Notes: a model not told the origin generated them from the letters alone. Positions 21,830-34,251 are shown, counted from the stretch's first letter. The stretch is 64,000 nt of DNA from Octadecabacter sp. (GCA_028825445.1 JAPKAD010000010.1:1-64000); one strand, 5' to 3'. Program-made: numbers and translations.

Positions 21830-22126
21830 TCAGTTGGAAGTGTTCTGAACGCTTGCTGGCGTGGCCATACGGTCAAACCAGTCCAGATCACGCACTGAAA
21901 TCCAGCCTGACAAAATGATAAATGCCAAAAAGGCCCAAATAGGCACTGCAAAATAGGTGGTGATCCGTGCCTTGCGCCCGACGACCGCCCCAGATGGCGC
22001 AGATTTATGGGTTCCAGGCACCACCTCACCGATGTCGCCTTGAGTTTCCAGACGAAGCGGCAAAACAATGAAAAACGTCATAAACCAGACGACTGCAAAC
22101 AGAACGATTGCGGATGTGATAGCCAT
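21830..22126 (-). CDS. DUF1467 family membrane protein
   Basis: ITSAIVLFAVVWFMTFFIVLPLRLETQGDIGEVVPGTHKSAPSGAVVGRKARITTYFAVPIWAFLAFII. Confidence 0.85.
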   Translation of the reverse strand: MAITSAIVLFAVVWFMTFFIVLPLRLETQGDIGEVVPGTHKSAPSGAVVGRKARITTYFAVPIWAFLAFIILSGWISVRDLDWFDRMATPASVQNTSN

Positions 22127-22530
22127 TAGACTTGCTCCAATTCAATTAGGCAGCCATTAAAATCTTTTGGGTGAAGAAACAATACGGGTTTGCCGTGAGC
22201 GCCAATTTTCGGCTCCCCATTGCCCAAAACGCGCGCGCCCTCAGCCAGCAGCTTTTCGCGCGCTGCTATGATATCATCAACCTCATAACAAATATGGTGA
22301 ATCCCTCCTGATGGATTTTTTTCTAAAAACACCTTGATAGGACTATCATTTCCTAATGGGTACAAAAATTCAATCTTGGTGTTGGGCAATTCGATAAAGA
22401 CCACAGTCACACCGTGGTCGGGTTCATCCTGCGGCGCCCCAACTATGGCACCTAAAGCTCCCCGATACTGGGCACAGGCAACTTCAAGATCAGGCACCGC
22501 AATAGCCACATGGTTCAAACGTCCAATCAT
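22126..22530 (-). CDS. mce: Methylmalonyl-CoA epimerase
   Basis: IGRLNHVAIAVPDLEVACAQYRGALGA...FIELPNTKIEFLYPLG..SPIKVFLEKNPSGGIHHICYEVDDI. Confidence 0.93.
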   Translation of the reverse strand: MIGRLNHVAIAVPDLEVACAQYRGALGAIVGAPQDEPDHGVTVVFIELPNTKIEFLYPLGNDSPIKVFLEKNPSGGIHHICYEVDDIIAAREKLLAEGARVLGNGEPKIGAHGKPVLFLHPKDFNGCLIELEQV

Positions 22531-23234
22531 CTTGCACCCCTGCATTGTAATGAAAGCTTTATCACGCATGGAGCACAAACGCGCAACGGCCAGCATGTCG
22601 CGGGCACATACAACATTGGATATACCAGAATAATGTTTAATAAAATTAAATACAACTAATTGCGACCAAACAAGAAATAATCATGGGTAGTCTTGACTAT
22701 TTTATACAGAAGCGCTCACTATTTGATCTCATAATTTTGGTGGATTAAGACAGCTCTTTCGAGACGAAGACGATCCACCTTTTGTGCCTGTGATCAAGCG
22801 CCAACACCTTGTTTTACGCTCAGTACCACTATAAATTTTCTCCCATCCGTCGTGATTATTGACATATTCAACAGGTAGCGCGTGGATTCAGCCTGCAAAC
22901 TGATGATCGGAACGTTGCGCGTTGAAGTGATGCGAGGAATATTCAATGATAAAAGCAGTGCACTCAAATCCATCAAAGCAACCGCTGATAATTTGGCAAA
23001 ACAATTGTCTAGCATCAGTTGCTTCCAACTCACCCACAGACCCTGCCAGCAAAATGGTCAGTGTCAGATCCATCCGAAAGGATCTCGGCAATGGTGAGAT
23101 CGAACCGCACGACAATACTTATGTTTATAAATTAAAAAATTTATGTGGCCCTGTTAAGTTTAAAAGGCGTTTTTACACATTAGAAAAAATCAACGCACAT
23201 TAAAATCAAAACTGCCATGAATGCTTCAGTCACG

Positions 23235-23264
23235 AAACGGGCAGAGTGAAACCTGCCCGTTTTA
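23235..23264. terminator. Terminator hairpin downstream of aspS (possibly bidirectional)
   Basis: AAACGGGCAG ... CTGCCCGTTT inverted repeat about 35 bp from the aspS stop. Confidence 0.75.
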
Positions 23265-23297
23265 AATCGTAACAGTATTAGATTGCGGATTATCAAA

Positions 23298-25151
23298 TCA
23301 ATCGTCAGCTGGAATAATCCGCAAACGTAATTCGCGCATTTGTTCGTTATGCGGCATGGATGGAGCAGACATCATCAAATCTTCTGCCCTTTGATTCATC
23401 GGAAACATGATGACATCGCGCAAGTTGTCAGCATCTGCCAAAAGCATCACAATACGGTCCACACCCGCCGCACATCCACCGTGGGGTGGGGCACCATATT
23501 GAAACGCATTCACCATACCTCCAAAGCGCTTTTCAACTTCGTCTTTGCCATAACCTGCAATTTCGAACGCCTTGAACATAATCTCAGGGCGATGGTTTCG
23601 AATCGCACCAGACACCAATTCATAGCCGTTGCACGCGAGATCGTATTGGAAACCCAGCACATCTTCTGGCTTGCCATTCAGCGCTGCCATTCCACCTTGG
23701 GGCATAGAAAACGGGTTGTGTTCAAAATCAATCTTACCAGTTTCAGAGTCGCGTTCGTATATCGGAAAATCGACGATCCACGCGAATGCAAAGCGATTAA
23801 GATCAGTCAAACCCAACTCATCACCGATAACAGCCCGAGCCTTACCAGCAATAGGTTCGAACGTTTTTGGTTTACCGCCAAGAAAGAAGGCCGCATCTCC
23901 GACGGTTAGACCCAACTGCTGGCGGATTGCTTCCGTACGCGCCGGTCCAATATTTTTGGCCAATGGACCCGCGGCCTCATTACCCAAAATAATTTCACCT
24001 GATTTAATTAGTGCGTTTACGTTTTTCACCGTAATTCCACGTTCTTGCGCAATGGAATCCGCAGACTGCTTGCGCCAGAAGATATAGCCCATTCCGGGCA
24101 ATCCTTCTTTCTGAGCAAATACATTCATGCGATCACAGAATTTGCGTCCACCGCCTGTTGGTGCTGGAATTGCTCGCACTTCCGTGCCGTCTTGTTCCAA
24201 AAGTTTGGCAAAAATTGCAAAACCAGAATCGCGGAAATGCTCAGACACAACCTGCATTTTAATCGGGTTGCGCAAGTCCGGCTTGTCGCTACCATACCAG
24301 AGTGCAGCATCGCGGTACGAAATCTGCTCCCAAGTTTGGTCAACTTTGCGACCCTTGCCAAATTCTTCGAAAATGCCTGTGATGACAGGCTGGATCGTGT
24401 CGAATACATCTTGTTGTTCAACGAACGACATCTCAAGGTCAAGCTGGTAGAAATCTGTAGGGGATCGATCTGCCCGCGGGTCTTCATCCCTGAAACACGG
24501 CGCAATTTGAAAATATTTATCGTATCCGCTGACCATAATCAACTGTTTAAATTGCTGGGGCGCTTGCGGGAGCGCATAGAATTTTCCAGGATGTAGTCGG
24601 GACGGGATCAAAAAATCTCGTGCTCCTTCGGGACTGGACGACGTGATGATCGGCGTCTGAAATTCACGAAACCCCTTATCCCACATCCGCTTGCGCATAG
24701 ATGAAACAACATCACTGCGCAGCTTCATGTTTTTTTGCATCTTTTCACGGCGCAGGTCGAGGTAACGATATTTTAAGCGGGTTTCTTCAGGATACTCCTG
24801 ATCACCAAACACCATCAATGGCAATTCTTCGGCCGCCCCCAAAATTTCAATATCACGAACAAAAACCTCAACTTCGCCAGTAGACAGCTTGTCATTCACA
24901 AGACTAGCATCGCGCGCCCGAACTTCACCATCAATGCGGATACACCATTCATTACGCACCTTTTCAATCTCACTGAACACGGGACTGTCGGGATCGGCCA
25001 TAACCTGCGTGATACCGTAATGATCGCGCAGATCAATAAACAATAACCCACCATGATCGCGCACACGGTGCACCCAGCCGGACAGACGAACGGTCTCGCC
25101 TACGTTATCCTTGTTTAAGTCGGTGCAAGTGTGGCTGCGGTAGGCGTGCAT
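23298..25151 (-). CDS. aspS: Aspartyl-tRNA synthetase
   Basis: [92 protein letters not shown]. Confidence 0.98.
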   Translation of the reverse strand: MHAYRSHTCTDLNKDNVGETVRLSGWVHRVRDHGGLLFIDLRDHYGITQVMADPDSPVFSEIEKVRNEWCIRIDGEVRARDASLVNDKLSTGEVEVFVRDIEILGAAEELPLMVFGDQEYPEETRLKYRYLDLRREKMQKNMKLRSDVVSSMRKRMWDKGFREFQTPIITSSSPEGARDFLIPSRLHPGKFYALPQAPQQFKQLIMVSGYDKYFQIAPCFRDEDPRADRSPTDFYQLDLEMSFVEQQDVFDTIQPVITGIFEEFGKGRKVDQTWEQISYRDAALWYGSDKPDLRNPIKMQVVSEHFRDSGFAIFAKLLEQDGTEVRAIPAPTGGGRKFCDRMNVFAQKEGLPGMGYIFWRKQSADSIAQERGITVKNVNALIKSGEIILGNEAAGPLAKNIGPARTEAIRQQLGLTVGDAAFFLGGKPKTFEPIAGKARAVIGDELGLTDLNRFAFAWIVDFPIYERDSETGKIDFEHNPFSMPQGGMAALNGKPEDVLGFQYDLACNGYELVSGAIRNHRPEIMFKAFEIAGYGKDEVEKRFGGMVNAFQYGAPPHGGCAAGVDRIVMLLADADNLRDVIMFPMNQRAEDLMMSAPSMPHNEQMRELRLRIIPADD

Positions 25152-25914
25152 GAGAATTCCTTACTTCGGATAAATCGGGCTCGAAAAAGTTGTTTTCTGA
25201 TACACCCCGCTCAGACCTTGAAGTCAAGTCTTGAAGGTTACCATCATCAGCAGCACCGCAACAAATTGCACCGCCCCATTGTCAAATTTTCCATGATACG
25301 AAGCCCATGATTAAACCAATTAAATAAAGAAACTGCCCAAGACATATTGCCCAATAGCGTACTTTTGATGCAAATAGTCCTCCAGTGCGTCATTGACCAC
25401 ACTGCCTATCAGCGTTGCCATACCCAGCCCCAACATTAATTTTTCACCTATGCCAATTAGGCTATTTTAAATTAAAGTGGAATTTTTAACGATATTAAGC
25501 GTCTCCAGAGGATCCAACAATACTATTTGCGTCAGCGGCTGCAATTCCAACGTAAGCCTCCCACATCCACCTTATAATTTAGACCATTTATATGATGCCC
25601 TAAATGCTCAAGATTGTAAAAAACGCTTAAATAATAAAATATAGATTCTCTTGATGAGCTCCTATTTAGCGATGCCGCACTTGTATTAATGTAAACAATT
25701 CAAACATCACAGCGCTAAAAATTAACTATAATTGCTTTAATTTACTTTTATTTAACGTATTTATACACATTTCGCAAAACGACGTGACTAAAACAACACC
25801 CTTTCCGTCTAAAGCCATAAACACTGCCTTCAGGGGCGTTTTCACCAGACTCCCCTTGCACCTACACGCCCCACGCCTATAACTCCCAAAGATTTGCACA
25901 TAGGGGGCGTTTCA

Positions 25915-28900
25915 ATGCCGAAGAGAACCGATATCCAATCAATCATGATTATTGGTGCGGGCCCCATCGTCATCGGCCAAGCCTGTGAATTCGACTATTC
26001 GGGCGCGCAAGCCTGCAAGGCCCTGCGCGAAGAAGGCTACCGAGTTGTACTCGTTAACTCTAACCCGGCCACGATCATGACCGATCCCAACATGGCTGAT
26101 GCAACTTATATCGAACCGATTACCCCTGCCGTGGTTGCCAAAATCATCCTTAAAGAGCGCCCAGACGCTTTGCTGCCAACCATGGGTGGGCAAACCGGCT
26201 TAAACACGTCGCTTGCCTTGGATGAAATGACAATCTCGCAATTATTTACAGGCTTAGATTTTGATGCGGTAGTTCTAGAATTTGGGTCAGATGCTGCTGA
26301 TAAATCCATCCTCGAACTCCTCGGCGTGGAAATGATTGGTGCAAAGCGCAAAGCTATTGAAATGGCTGAAGACCGCCAGCTATTTCGCGAAGCTATGGAT
26401 CGCTTGGGGATCGAAAACCCCAAAGCAACCATAGTCACAGCGCCCACCAAAGATAAAACTGCACCTCGGGTAAATGATAAATTTGATATCCCAACAGGTA
26501 TTGCAATTGCCCTTGACGCCTTGGAAGACATCGGTCTTCCCGCGATCATCCGCCCAGCGTTCACTATGGGCGGCACGGGAGGTGGCGTAGCATACAATCG
26601 CGTTGAATACGAACACTTCTGCCGCACAGGTATGGAAGCGTCCCCGGTGGCGCAAATTCTAGTCGACCAGTCGCTACTGGGTTGGAAAGAATTTGAAATG
26701 GAAGTTGTGCGCGACACCGCTGACAATGCAATTATAGTATGTGCTATTGAAAATATCGATCCAATGGGCGTGCATACGGGCGATTCTATCACGGTCGCCC
26801 CCGCCCTGACGTTGACCGATAAAGAGTACCAGTTAATGCGCACACATTCGATCAACGTGCTTCGCGAAATCGGAGTCGAAACTGGTGGATCCAACGTGCA
26901 ATGGGCCGTGAACCCAGCCGATGGGAGAATGGTCGTCATTGAAATGAACCCGCGCGTGTCGCGGTCTTCCGCGTTGGCGTCCAAGGCTACGGGCTTCCCG
27001 ATAGCCAAGATAGCGGCTAAGCTTGCCGTCGGTTTCACACTGGATGAACTGGACAACGATATCACTGGCACCACGCCCGCATCGTTTGAGCCTAGCATTG
27101 ACTACGTCGTCACCAAAATCCCCCGTTTTGCATTTGAAAAATTTCCTGGCTCCAAACCTTACCTGACCACGGCGATGAAATCTGTGGGCGAAGCTATGGC
27201 CATTGGCCGCACGTTTCATGAATCCATACAAAAAGCGCTGGCGTCGATGGAAACCGGCCTGACAGGGTTTGATGACATAGAAATTGAGGGGGCGACCGAT
27301 CCCGTTTCTGGCGTCGCCGCGATCACCAAAGCACTGACAAAGCAAACACCTGACCGCATACGCGTCATAGCACAAGCCATGCGCCACGGTTTGTCAGATG
27401 AATGCATCAACGCGGTTACGTCGTTTGACCCATGGTTTCTTGCGCGCATCCGCGAAATTATTGACACCGAAGCGGTTGTGAAAAAGAATGGCTTGCCAAC
27501 AAACGAACACGGATTGCGCCAACTCAAAATGCTTGGCTTTACTGACGCCCGTCTCGCAACCTTATCGGGCCGTCATGAAGACAACGTGCGCCGCGCGCGC
27601 ATCAACCTTGGCGTTGTCGCCGCCTTCAAACGCATCGACACTTGTGCAGCTGAGTTTGAGGCGCAAACCCCCTACATGTATTCAACTTATGAAACTCCGA
27701 TGATGGACGAAGTTGAATGCGAGGCTCGCCCATCAGATCGCAAAAAGGTTGTGATTCTTGGCGGTGGCCCAAACCGCATTGGTCAAGGAATAGAATTTGA
27801 TTATTGCTGCTGCCACGCCTGCTACGCACTGACTGATCAGGGCTATGAAACTATTATGATTAACTGCAACCCCGAAACCGTATCGACAGACTATGATACC
27901 TCTGATCGATTGTATTTTGAACCGCTAACGTTCGAGCATGTTATGGAAATCCTACGCGTTGAGCAATCCAACGGCACCCTTCACGGGGTCATTGTGCAAT
28001 TTGGCGGCCAGACTCCACTCAAGATTGCACAAGCGTTGCAAGACGAAGGCATCCCGATCCTCGGAACGTCACCCGACAGTATTGACTGGGCTGAAGACCG
28101 CGAACGTTTTCAGGCGCTGGTCAACGACATTGGTTTAAAGCAGCCACACAACGGCATCGCATCCACAGATGAACAAGCCATTGTAATCGCAGAAAGTATC
28201 GGCTTTCCACTTGTCATTCGCCCATCCTATGTTCTCGGTGGTCGAGCTATGGAAATTGTGCGCGATATGGCCCAGTTAAAACGCTACATAACATCTGCTG
28301 TGGTAGTGTCTGGTGATAGCCCCGTTCTCTTAGACAGTTATCTGTCCGGCGCGATCGAAGTAGATGTTGACTGCTTGTCAGACGGTACAAACACTCACGT
28401 CGCAGGAATTATGCAGCACATCGAAGAGGCCGGCGTGCATTCCGGTGATTCAGCATGTTCTCTGCCACCCCACACATTGTCAGACGCTATAATCGTCGAA
28501 ATCACCCGCCAGACCAACGCATTGGCACTTGCCCTTAAGGTTATCGGATTGATGAACGTTCAGTTCGCTGTAAAAGCCAACGAAAACGGTGTTGAAGAGG
28601 TCTATCTTATCGAAGTAAACCCTCGCGCATCCCGCACGGTTCCCTTCGTTGCTAAGGCCACGGACTCTGCCATCGCGTCTATCGCCGCCCGTCTGATGGC
28701 CGGTGAACCGCTGTCAAACTTCCCGCAGCGCGAACCCTACGCACCAGCTGAAAATCCCATGGACATAATGCCGCTCGGCAACCCATTCACGCTGGCTAAT
28801 CCAAAAACTCCATGGTTTTCTGTGAAAGAAGCCGTTTTACCTTTCAGCCGTTTCCCAGGAGTTGACACAATTCTTGGACCAGAAATGCGCTCAACCGGTG

Positions 28901-29367
28901 AAGTTATGGGCTGGGCACGCTCGTTTGATCGCGCCTTCCTGAAGGCGCAAATGGGTGCTGGCGTTGTCCTACCAACTAAAGGCTGCGTATTTTTTTCTAT
29001 CAAAGACAGCGACAAGACCACGCAACTGCTCGAGACCGCACAGCTTGTCACCAACCTTGGCATGACCATCTGCGCCACCAGAGGCACCGCAGAATGGCTC
29101 ACAGATCAAGGCATCAAAGCTGAACGCGTCAACAAGGTTTACGAAGGCGGGCGCACAATCGTTGACCTGCTCAAAGACGGAGAAATAGCATTGGTTTTCA
29201 ACTCAACCGAAGGCAATGCCGCCGTTGAAGACAGCCGCTCTATCCGCGCTGTCGCCCTGAACGACCGCATCCCGTATTACACAACTCTCTCTGGTTCACA
29301 CGCAGCAGCTTTGGCTATGAAGGCAAAAGTAAAAGGAGACGTAAAGGTGAGAGCATTGCAAGGTTAG
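25915..29367 (+). CDS. carB: Carbamoyl-phosphate synthase large subunit
   Basis: [58 protein letters not shown] and duplicated ATP-grasp halves, full length. Likely start at the second Met of the ORF. Confidence 0.98.
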   Translation: MPKRTDIQSIMIIGAGPIVIGQACEFDYSGAQACKALREEGYRVVLVNSNPATIMTDPNMADATYIEPITPAVVAKIILKERPDALLPTMGGQTGLNTSLALDEMTISQLFTGLDFDAVVLEFGSDAADKSILELLGVEMIGAKRKAIEMAEDRQLFREAMDRLGIENPKATIVTAPTKDKTAPRVNDKFDIPTGIAIALDALEDIGLPAIIRPAFTMGGTGGGVAYNRVEYEHFCRTGMEASPVAQILVDQSLLGWKEFEMEVVRDTADNAIIVCAIENIDPMGVHTGDSITVAPALTLTDKEYQLMRTHSINVLREIGVETGGSNVQWAVNPADGRMVVIEMNPRVSRSSALASKATGFPIAKIAAKLAVGFTLDELDNDITGTTPASFEPSIDYVVTKIPRFAFEKFPGSKPYLTTAMKSVGEAMAIGRTFHESIQKALASMETGLTGFDDIEIEGATDPVSGVAAITKALTKQTPDRIRVIAQAMRHGLSDECINAVTSFDPWFLARIREIIDTEAVVKKNGLPTNEHGLRQLKMLGFTDARLATLSGRHEDNVRRARINLGVVAAFKRIDTCAAEFEAQTPYMYSTYETPMMDEVECEARPSDRKKVVILGGGPNRIGQGIEFDYCCCHACYALTDQGYETIMINCNPETVSTDYDTSDRLYFEPLTFEHVMEILRVEQSNGTLHGVIVQFGGQTPLKIAQALQDEGIPILGTSPDSIDWAEDRERFQALVNDIGLKQPHNGIASTDEQAIVIAESIGFPLVIRPSYVLGGRAMEIVRDMAQLKRYITSAVVVSGDSPVLLDSYLSGAIEVDVDCLSDGTNTHVAGIMQHIEEAGVHSGDSACSLPPHTLSDAIIVEITRQTNALALALKVIGLMNVQFAVKANENGVEEVYLIEVNPRASRTVPFVAKATDSAIASIAARLMAGEPLSNFPQREPYAPAENPMDIMPLGNPFTLANPKTPWFSVKEAVLPFSRFPGVDTILGPEMRSTGEVMGWARSFDRAFLKAQMGAGVVLPTKGCVFFSIKDSDKTTQLLETAQLVTNLGMTICATRGTAEWLTDQGIKAERVNKVYEGGRTIVDLLKDGEIALVFNSTEGNAAVEDSRSIRAVALNDRIPYYTTLSGSHAAALAMKAKVKGDVKVRALQG

Positions 29368-29716
29368 TTTTCAAAACAAATCTCAACCTGAGAACCCAGA
29401 TTGCGCTCAAATTTGAAGATAACAAAAAACAAAAAGTAATTAATAACATTTTATAAATAATTACTAAGGTCAAATATTGTAATATTCAGTAGGTAAATAC
29501 AAACAACACAATCACAAACGTGTTTCCCACAAAATCTAGAAACAAAATCCATATGCCTGCATGATAAGCCCTTTTTAACCGCCATAGTGTGCCTAAAACC
29601 TCTAGCGCCACTATCTCACCCGCTGCCAATAGACTGTGCGCTGGTGATGTACGTCGCGTTCCACTTGCTATATTTTCCCCAATGCCTAAAAAACGCAAAC
29701 TTAAAGGGGCCCCAAT

Positions 29717-30835
29717 ATGTACAGCGCAGCCATCACCGGATCAGGGGTTTTTACCCCGGAACACAGCATCACAAACGATGAATTAGTGGTTGCCTTCAAC
29801 GCCCATGTAGATCTTTATAATGCTGAAAACATAGACGCTATAGCGGCAGACATAATTACCAAAAAATCTCATTCATCAAGTGAATTTATCTTTGCCGCTT
29901 CAGGTATTGAGCGCCGTTATGTCATTGATAAGGAAGGGGTTCTTGACCCCACACGCATGTATCCTAAAATGCCAATTCGCGGTGAGGACGAACCAAGTCT
30001 GATGGCAGAAATGGCTGTGGATGCCGCATTGCAAGCAATGGCGCAGGCAGGTAAATCTGCTGATGACATTGATGCTGTCATTTGTGCAGCGTCCAATCAT
30101 GAACGCGCCTATCCCGCTATCGCGGTGGAAATCCAAAGCTTGCTTGAAATCGACGGCTTTGCGTTTGACATGAATGTTGCTTGTTCAAGCGCCACTTTTG
30201 GCATCAAAATAGCAACTGATATGATAAAATCTGGAAGTATTTTAAGCGCCTTAGTCATATGTCCGGAAATTTGTTCTGCCCATCTGGAATGGCGCGACCG
30301 CGACTGCCATTTTATTTTTGGCGACGTCGCAACGGCCCTGTTGATTGAACGCGACGAAAACCTGCATGGCACCTATTTCAAAATCAAATCCACCAAGCTG
30401 GCGACCAAATTTTCCAACAATATTCGCAACAACAACGGCTTCTTGCGCCGCACCCGCGATCAAATGGAAGACCGCCGCGATATGCAATTCATGCAAAACG
30501 GTCGCAAGGTTTTTAAAGAGGTTCTACCAATGGTTAGTAAACATATTTTGAACCACATTGACGATAACGGGCTGAAAGTGACTGATCTTAAACGATTTTG
30601 GCTCCACCAAGCAAACAAAACTATGAACGATTATATCGGCAGAAATGTCTTAGGTCGCGAACCGCTATCCAATGAGCAGCCAAATATCCTGCAAAATTAT
30701 GCCAATACGTCCTCGGCAGGATCAATCATTGCGTTTGCAAAACATTCATCTGATATGGTTAAAGGCGATATCGGCTTGATCTGCTCCTTCGGGGCAGGAT
30801 ATTCAGTCGGATCCGTCATTCTAGAACGCGCATAG
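29717..30835 (+). CDS. 3-oxoacyl-ACP synthase III family protein
   Basis: Cys motif DMNVACSSATFGIKIA, His motif WLHQANKTMNDYIGRN, Asn motif NYANTSSAGSIIAF. 372 aa, longer than canonical FabH. Confidence 0.9.
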   Translation: MYSAAITGSGVFTPEHSITNDELVVAFNAHVDLYNAENIDAIAADIITKKSHSSSEFIFAASGIERRYVIDKEGVLDPTRMYPKMPIRGEDEPSLMAEMAVDAALQAMAQAGKSADDIDAVICAASNHERAYPAIAVEIQSLLEIDGFAFDMNVACSSATFGIKIATDMIKSGSILSALVICPEICSAHLEWRDRDCHFIFGDVATALLIERDENLHGTYFKIKSTKLATKFSNNIRNNNGFLRRTRDQMEDRRDMQFMQNGRKVFKEVLPMVSKHILNHIDDNGLKVTDLKRFWLHQANKTMNDYIGRNVLGREPLSNEQPNILQNYANTSSAGSIIAFAKHSSDMVKGDIGLICSFGAGYSVGSVILERA

Positions 30836-30843
30836 GTCAAATT

Positions 30844-30918
30844 ATGAAAACAACAATCGCAATTGCAGCACTTTTAACTCTCACAGCTTGCGGCATCCCA
30901 TTGGTACCATTCATCTAA
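30844..30918 (+). CDS. 24-aa lipoprotein-like small ORF
   Basis: MKTTIAIAALLTLTACGIPLVPFI*: charged N-terminus, hydrophobic core, LTAC lipobox. Starts 8 bp after the KASIII stop. Confidence 0.6.
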   Translation: MKTTIAIAALLTLTACGIPLVPFI

Positions 30919-31610
30919 ATCGATATTCGATTGTGAACGTCTTCCAGAGTTTCGACACGCTCAGAATAGCGATCCACCGGCATGTCGTTGCGACCACGCG
31001 TCATCGCCGTAAACAGCACGATTTTCCCATAACGTCGACAATCCTGTTGTAAAGCGACGATGGCTTCATCCGGCCATCATCAAATTCTTTTCATGCCATT
31101 GGTACGGAAGATTGGTTTTGGAATTGTCAATATTCGCATTCACCTCCCCAAAACCCGCATTTAGCTAATAGTGTTGAATGACTGGGATCCACCCGAGACC
31201 TGCATCACAGCAAGCGTTTTTCCCAGCGCCGGGCGTACCCCGCCAACAGGCGATAGCGGGAACCAATCAATTTATTTTTTCATAATTCCTGTCATTGCAC
31301 CGTGACGTTTGGGTGACGAACAGACCATATCTTAACATCATAATGCTAGTTCACACAGCTCAGCCACCTTGGGATGATCAATAGACGCATCATCAGGCAA
31401 CGGCAGCCCACTTGGATTAAAAGTTTCAGTTTCACAGCCCAGTGCACGCAGCACGCGCGCGCCTTCATCAGCTGCTGCAAATGAATAACTCTTCTTGCGC
31501 ACAGAACCGTACAAACCATTGCCCGCGATGCATGGTATGGCTTGCCCAACCCAGACAAAGCGAAAATATTCAGTAGTTTTAGCGTATAAGATTTTATATT
31601 TGTCATGCCT
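30919..31610 (-). pseudogene. arsH: Decayed ArsH-type NADPH-dependent FMN reductase
   Basis: Minus-strand fragments in shifting frames: [153 protein letters not shown]. Confidence 0.87.
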
Positions 31611-32368
31611 GAAAGATAACGCTCATCATTTTATTTTAAAATTCAGATTAATATTGATTTAAATTTTTTGTATTTTGACACTTTTACGCAGTAGCCGCTT
31701 GAATTCATCTTTGGTAATGACGTCATATTCAATCTATCACTGATACTCATTTTCACTATTGTGAAACGCTGAATGGAGGGAATCTTGTCAGCCCCCAAAG
31801 CAAGAAATCATGCATTAATGTTGTTAAACATATCACCATAGAATTCTACTAAAGTGGATGTTACAAGAGAATGAATCTCTCGACTTGAAACCGTGCATCA
31901 GGGTCCAATGACATAAATCTGTCCGCGTGCTCTTCATATTCCGAGGAATATTCACCCAAGAAAAGCTTTAATTTATCCATCAATTGACATGCAGGTTAAA
32001 TCCACAAATTCTTAACTAAGTCTTCTGTATGTTTGTTATCTAACTGCTTATGGCAACGATATGTGTCGTTTTTGCAGAAACAGAAAAAGACCCCAATCTT
32101 TTTTCATAAATAACCCAAGATAGTTTTAAAAAGTATGGACACAAAGTTAAGTTAAAAAAACATAAAACGAAAAAATCAGTGCCCCCACCTCGCGAGGATG
32201 TTAAGATTTATGCCCTTATTCAAGGTCAGATGGTTTGCTATTTGAAATCTCAGTGTAATTGGTTCTCTACTTTTAAGCTGCTTTATATGTTGCCACTCGC
32301 AAGCAAAATACGTTGAATCATAGCTGTGCTCTTGCAACGATGCCAGCAACGGTCCATTCCTTTATATT

Positions 32369-32965
32369 ATGGCAAAGCTGTATTTTAACTATTCCACTAT
32401 GAACGCTGGCAAATCGACAGTGCTATTGCAAGCAGCGCACAATTACGCGGAACGCGGCATGCAGACCTATTTATTAACAGCGCAATTTGACAATCGTGCT
32501 GGAGCTGGCCGCATCTCAAGCCGGATTGGTATCTGTGAGCCTGCCGATACCTTTGCATGCAACGATGACTTATTTCGCAAGATCGAACAGCGCATTACTG
32601 TTGGTCCCTGCGCTTGCGTGTTCATTGACGAGGCGCAGTTCCTTAGCCCCGATCAGGTCTGGCAGTTGGCCCGGGCGGTCGACCACCTTAGCTTACCAGT
32701 TATGACCTATGGATTGCGCGTTGATTTCATGGGAGAGCTGTTCCCGGGTTCAGCGACGCTTCTCGCGCTTGCAGATGAAATGCGCGAGATCAGGACTATT
32801 TGCTATTGCGGTAAAAAAGCAACGATGGTCGTGCGCAAAGATGGCAACGGCGATATAGTAACAGGCGGCAATCAAGTTCAGATTGGCGGCAACGAAACTT
32901 ATGTTAGTCTGTGCCGTCGTCACTGGCGCGAAGCCATCGACGATGGTGACGCCACTTTAGTTTAA
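32369..32965 (+). CDS. tdk: Thymidine kinase
   Basis: MAKLYFNYSTMNAGKSTVLLQAAHNYAERGM; CVFIDEAQFL; VMTYGLRVDFMGELFPGS; CYCGKKATMVVRKD. Confidence 0.97.
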   Translation: MAKLYFNYSTMNAGKSTVLLQAAHNYAERGMQTYLLTAQFDNRAGAGRISSRIGICEPADTFACNDDLFRKIEQRITVGPCACVFIDEAQFLSPDQVWQLARAVDHLSLPVMTYGLRVDFMGELFPGSATLLALADEMREIRTICYCGKKATMVVRKDGNGDIVTGGNQVQIGGNETYVSLCRRHWREAIDDGDATLV

Positions 32966-32971
32966 ATCCCA

Positions 32972-33922
32972 CTAATTCACTCGCTGTGGTGGATCGCCCC
33001 CGTCCGCCCACGAGATAATATTATCCAGCGCCATCTGTGCCATAGCCTGACGGGTTTCCTGAGTAGCTGATCCAAGATGGGGCAACAAAACGCAGTTATC
33101 CAAAGCCAACAAGCGCGGCGGCACGTAGGGTTCTTTTTCGTACACATCAAGGCCCGCACCTGCAATACGATTATTTTCTAAGGCGACGATCAAAGCGCTT
33201 TCGTCTACCACTTCGCCTCGCGAAACATTAACGAATATACCTGTGGGTTTCATTGCAGCTAGTGCGGCCTCATCGATCATCTTGGTAGTTTTCGCACCAC
33301 CTGGGGTCGCCACAACTACGAAATCAGCCACTGCCATAACGTCATGCAGCCCGTCCAATTGCCGCGCTGGAACTGATACAACTTTGGGAGATCGGTTATG
33401 AAACACAACATCCATGTCAAACCCATAGTGGCACCGCGCTGCAATCGCTTGCCCAATCCGCCCCATGCCAACCACGCCTAGTGTTTTGCCCGTTACATGA
33501 GTGCCTAATATACCGCCACCGTCAAAGCCGCCCCATTTGCCAGATCGCACGATCCGCTCACCCTCGCCTGCACGCCGTGCTGTTGCCAGCAATAATGTCA
33601 ATGCAATGTCCGCTGTGGCATCAGTCAACACATCCGGCGTGTTTGAGACAATCACACCCGCTTTCGCCGCAGCATCCGTGTCAATATGGTTGTAGCCGAC
33701 ACCAAAATTACCAATCATTTTACATCGCATTTCACCTACAAAAGCGTCTGCTTTGAATGCATCGCCCAATGTCGGCAGTATCGCGTCAAACTGTGCTAGC
33801 GCCCGTGCCGTATCAACAACTGATAGCTTGCCACCTTTATGAACAGTTACCGCAAACGTAGCATTAGCCTGCTCCAGAACTGGCGCAGCTATGGGCCGCG
33901 TGATGAGAAGTTTTTTCAACAC
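32972..33922 (-). CDS. D-isomer-specific 2-hydroxyacid dehydrogenase
   Basis: GKTLGVVGMGRIGQAIAARCHYGFDMDVVFHNRS; FVNVSRGEVVDESALIVALENNRIAGAGLDVYEKEP; LPHLGSATQETRQAMAQMALDN. Confidence 0.95.
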   Translation of the reverse strand: MLKKLLITRPIAAPVLEQANATFAVTVHKGGKLSVVDTARALAQFDAILPTLGDAFKADAFVGEMRCKMIGNFGVGYNHIDTDAAAKAGVIVSNTPDVLTDATADIALTLLLATARRAGEGERIVRSGKWGGFDGGGILGTHVTGKTLGVVGMGRIGQAIAARCHYGFDMDVVFHNRSPKVVSVPARQLDGLHDVMAVADFVVVATPGGAKTTKMIDEAALAAMKPTGIFVNVSRGEVVDESALIVALENNRIAGAGLDVYEKEPYVPPRLLALDNCVLLPHLGSATQETRQAMAQMALDNIISWADGGDPPQRVN

Positions 33923-34251
33923 ATTCTTGCTCCTAATGGGATTTCCTTATCCGGTGCGATTAAAACCACGCCTGTATCGTCATTAGCACCCAGCACCAGC
34001 ACCTCAGACATGAAAGGACCAATCTGGCGGGGTGGAAAATTTACGACACCCATGACCTGTCTTCCAATCAAATCATCGGGCGTATAATGGTCCGTGATCT
34101 GAGCTGAGGTCTTGCGCTCACCAATCTCAGCCCCAAAATCGATCCATATCTTAATTGCGGGTTTGCGCGCTTCTGGAAATGCTTCAGCCCGCACGATACG
34201 GCCAACGCGGATGTCGACCTTCATGAATTCATCAAAGGTAATGTCGCTCAT
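33916..34251 (-). CDS. tRNA-binding protein (CsaA-like)
   Basis: FDEFMKVDIRVGRIVRAEAFPEARKPAIKIWIDFGAEIGERKTSAQITDHYTPDDLIGRQVMGVVNFPPRQIGPFMSEVLVLG. Overlaps the proC stop (ATGA). Confidence 0.92.
   Translation of the reverse strand: MSDITFDEFMKVDIRVGRIVRAEAFPEARKPAIKIWIDFGAEIGERKTSAQITDHYTPDDLIGRQVMGVVNFPPRQIGPFMSEVLVLGANDDTGVVLIAPDKEIPLGARMC

Noticed and set aside
22640-23230. Overlapping short ORFs in both strands upstream of mce
   Set aside because: Frames conflict and none resembles a known family; may be decayed sequence but unsupported.
25320-25436. 38-aa minus ORF MLGLGMATLIGSVVNDALEDYLHQKYAIGQYVLGSFFI
   Set aside because: Looks like a membrane-protein fragment, but no family could be assigned and there is no clear ribosome-binding site; treated as possible debris.
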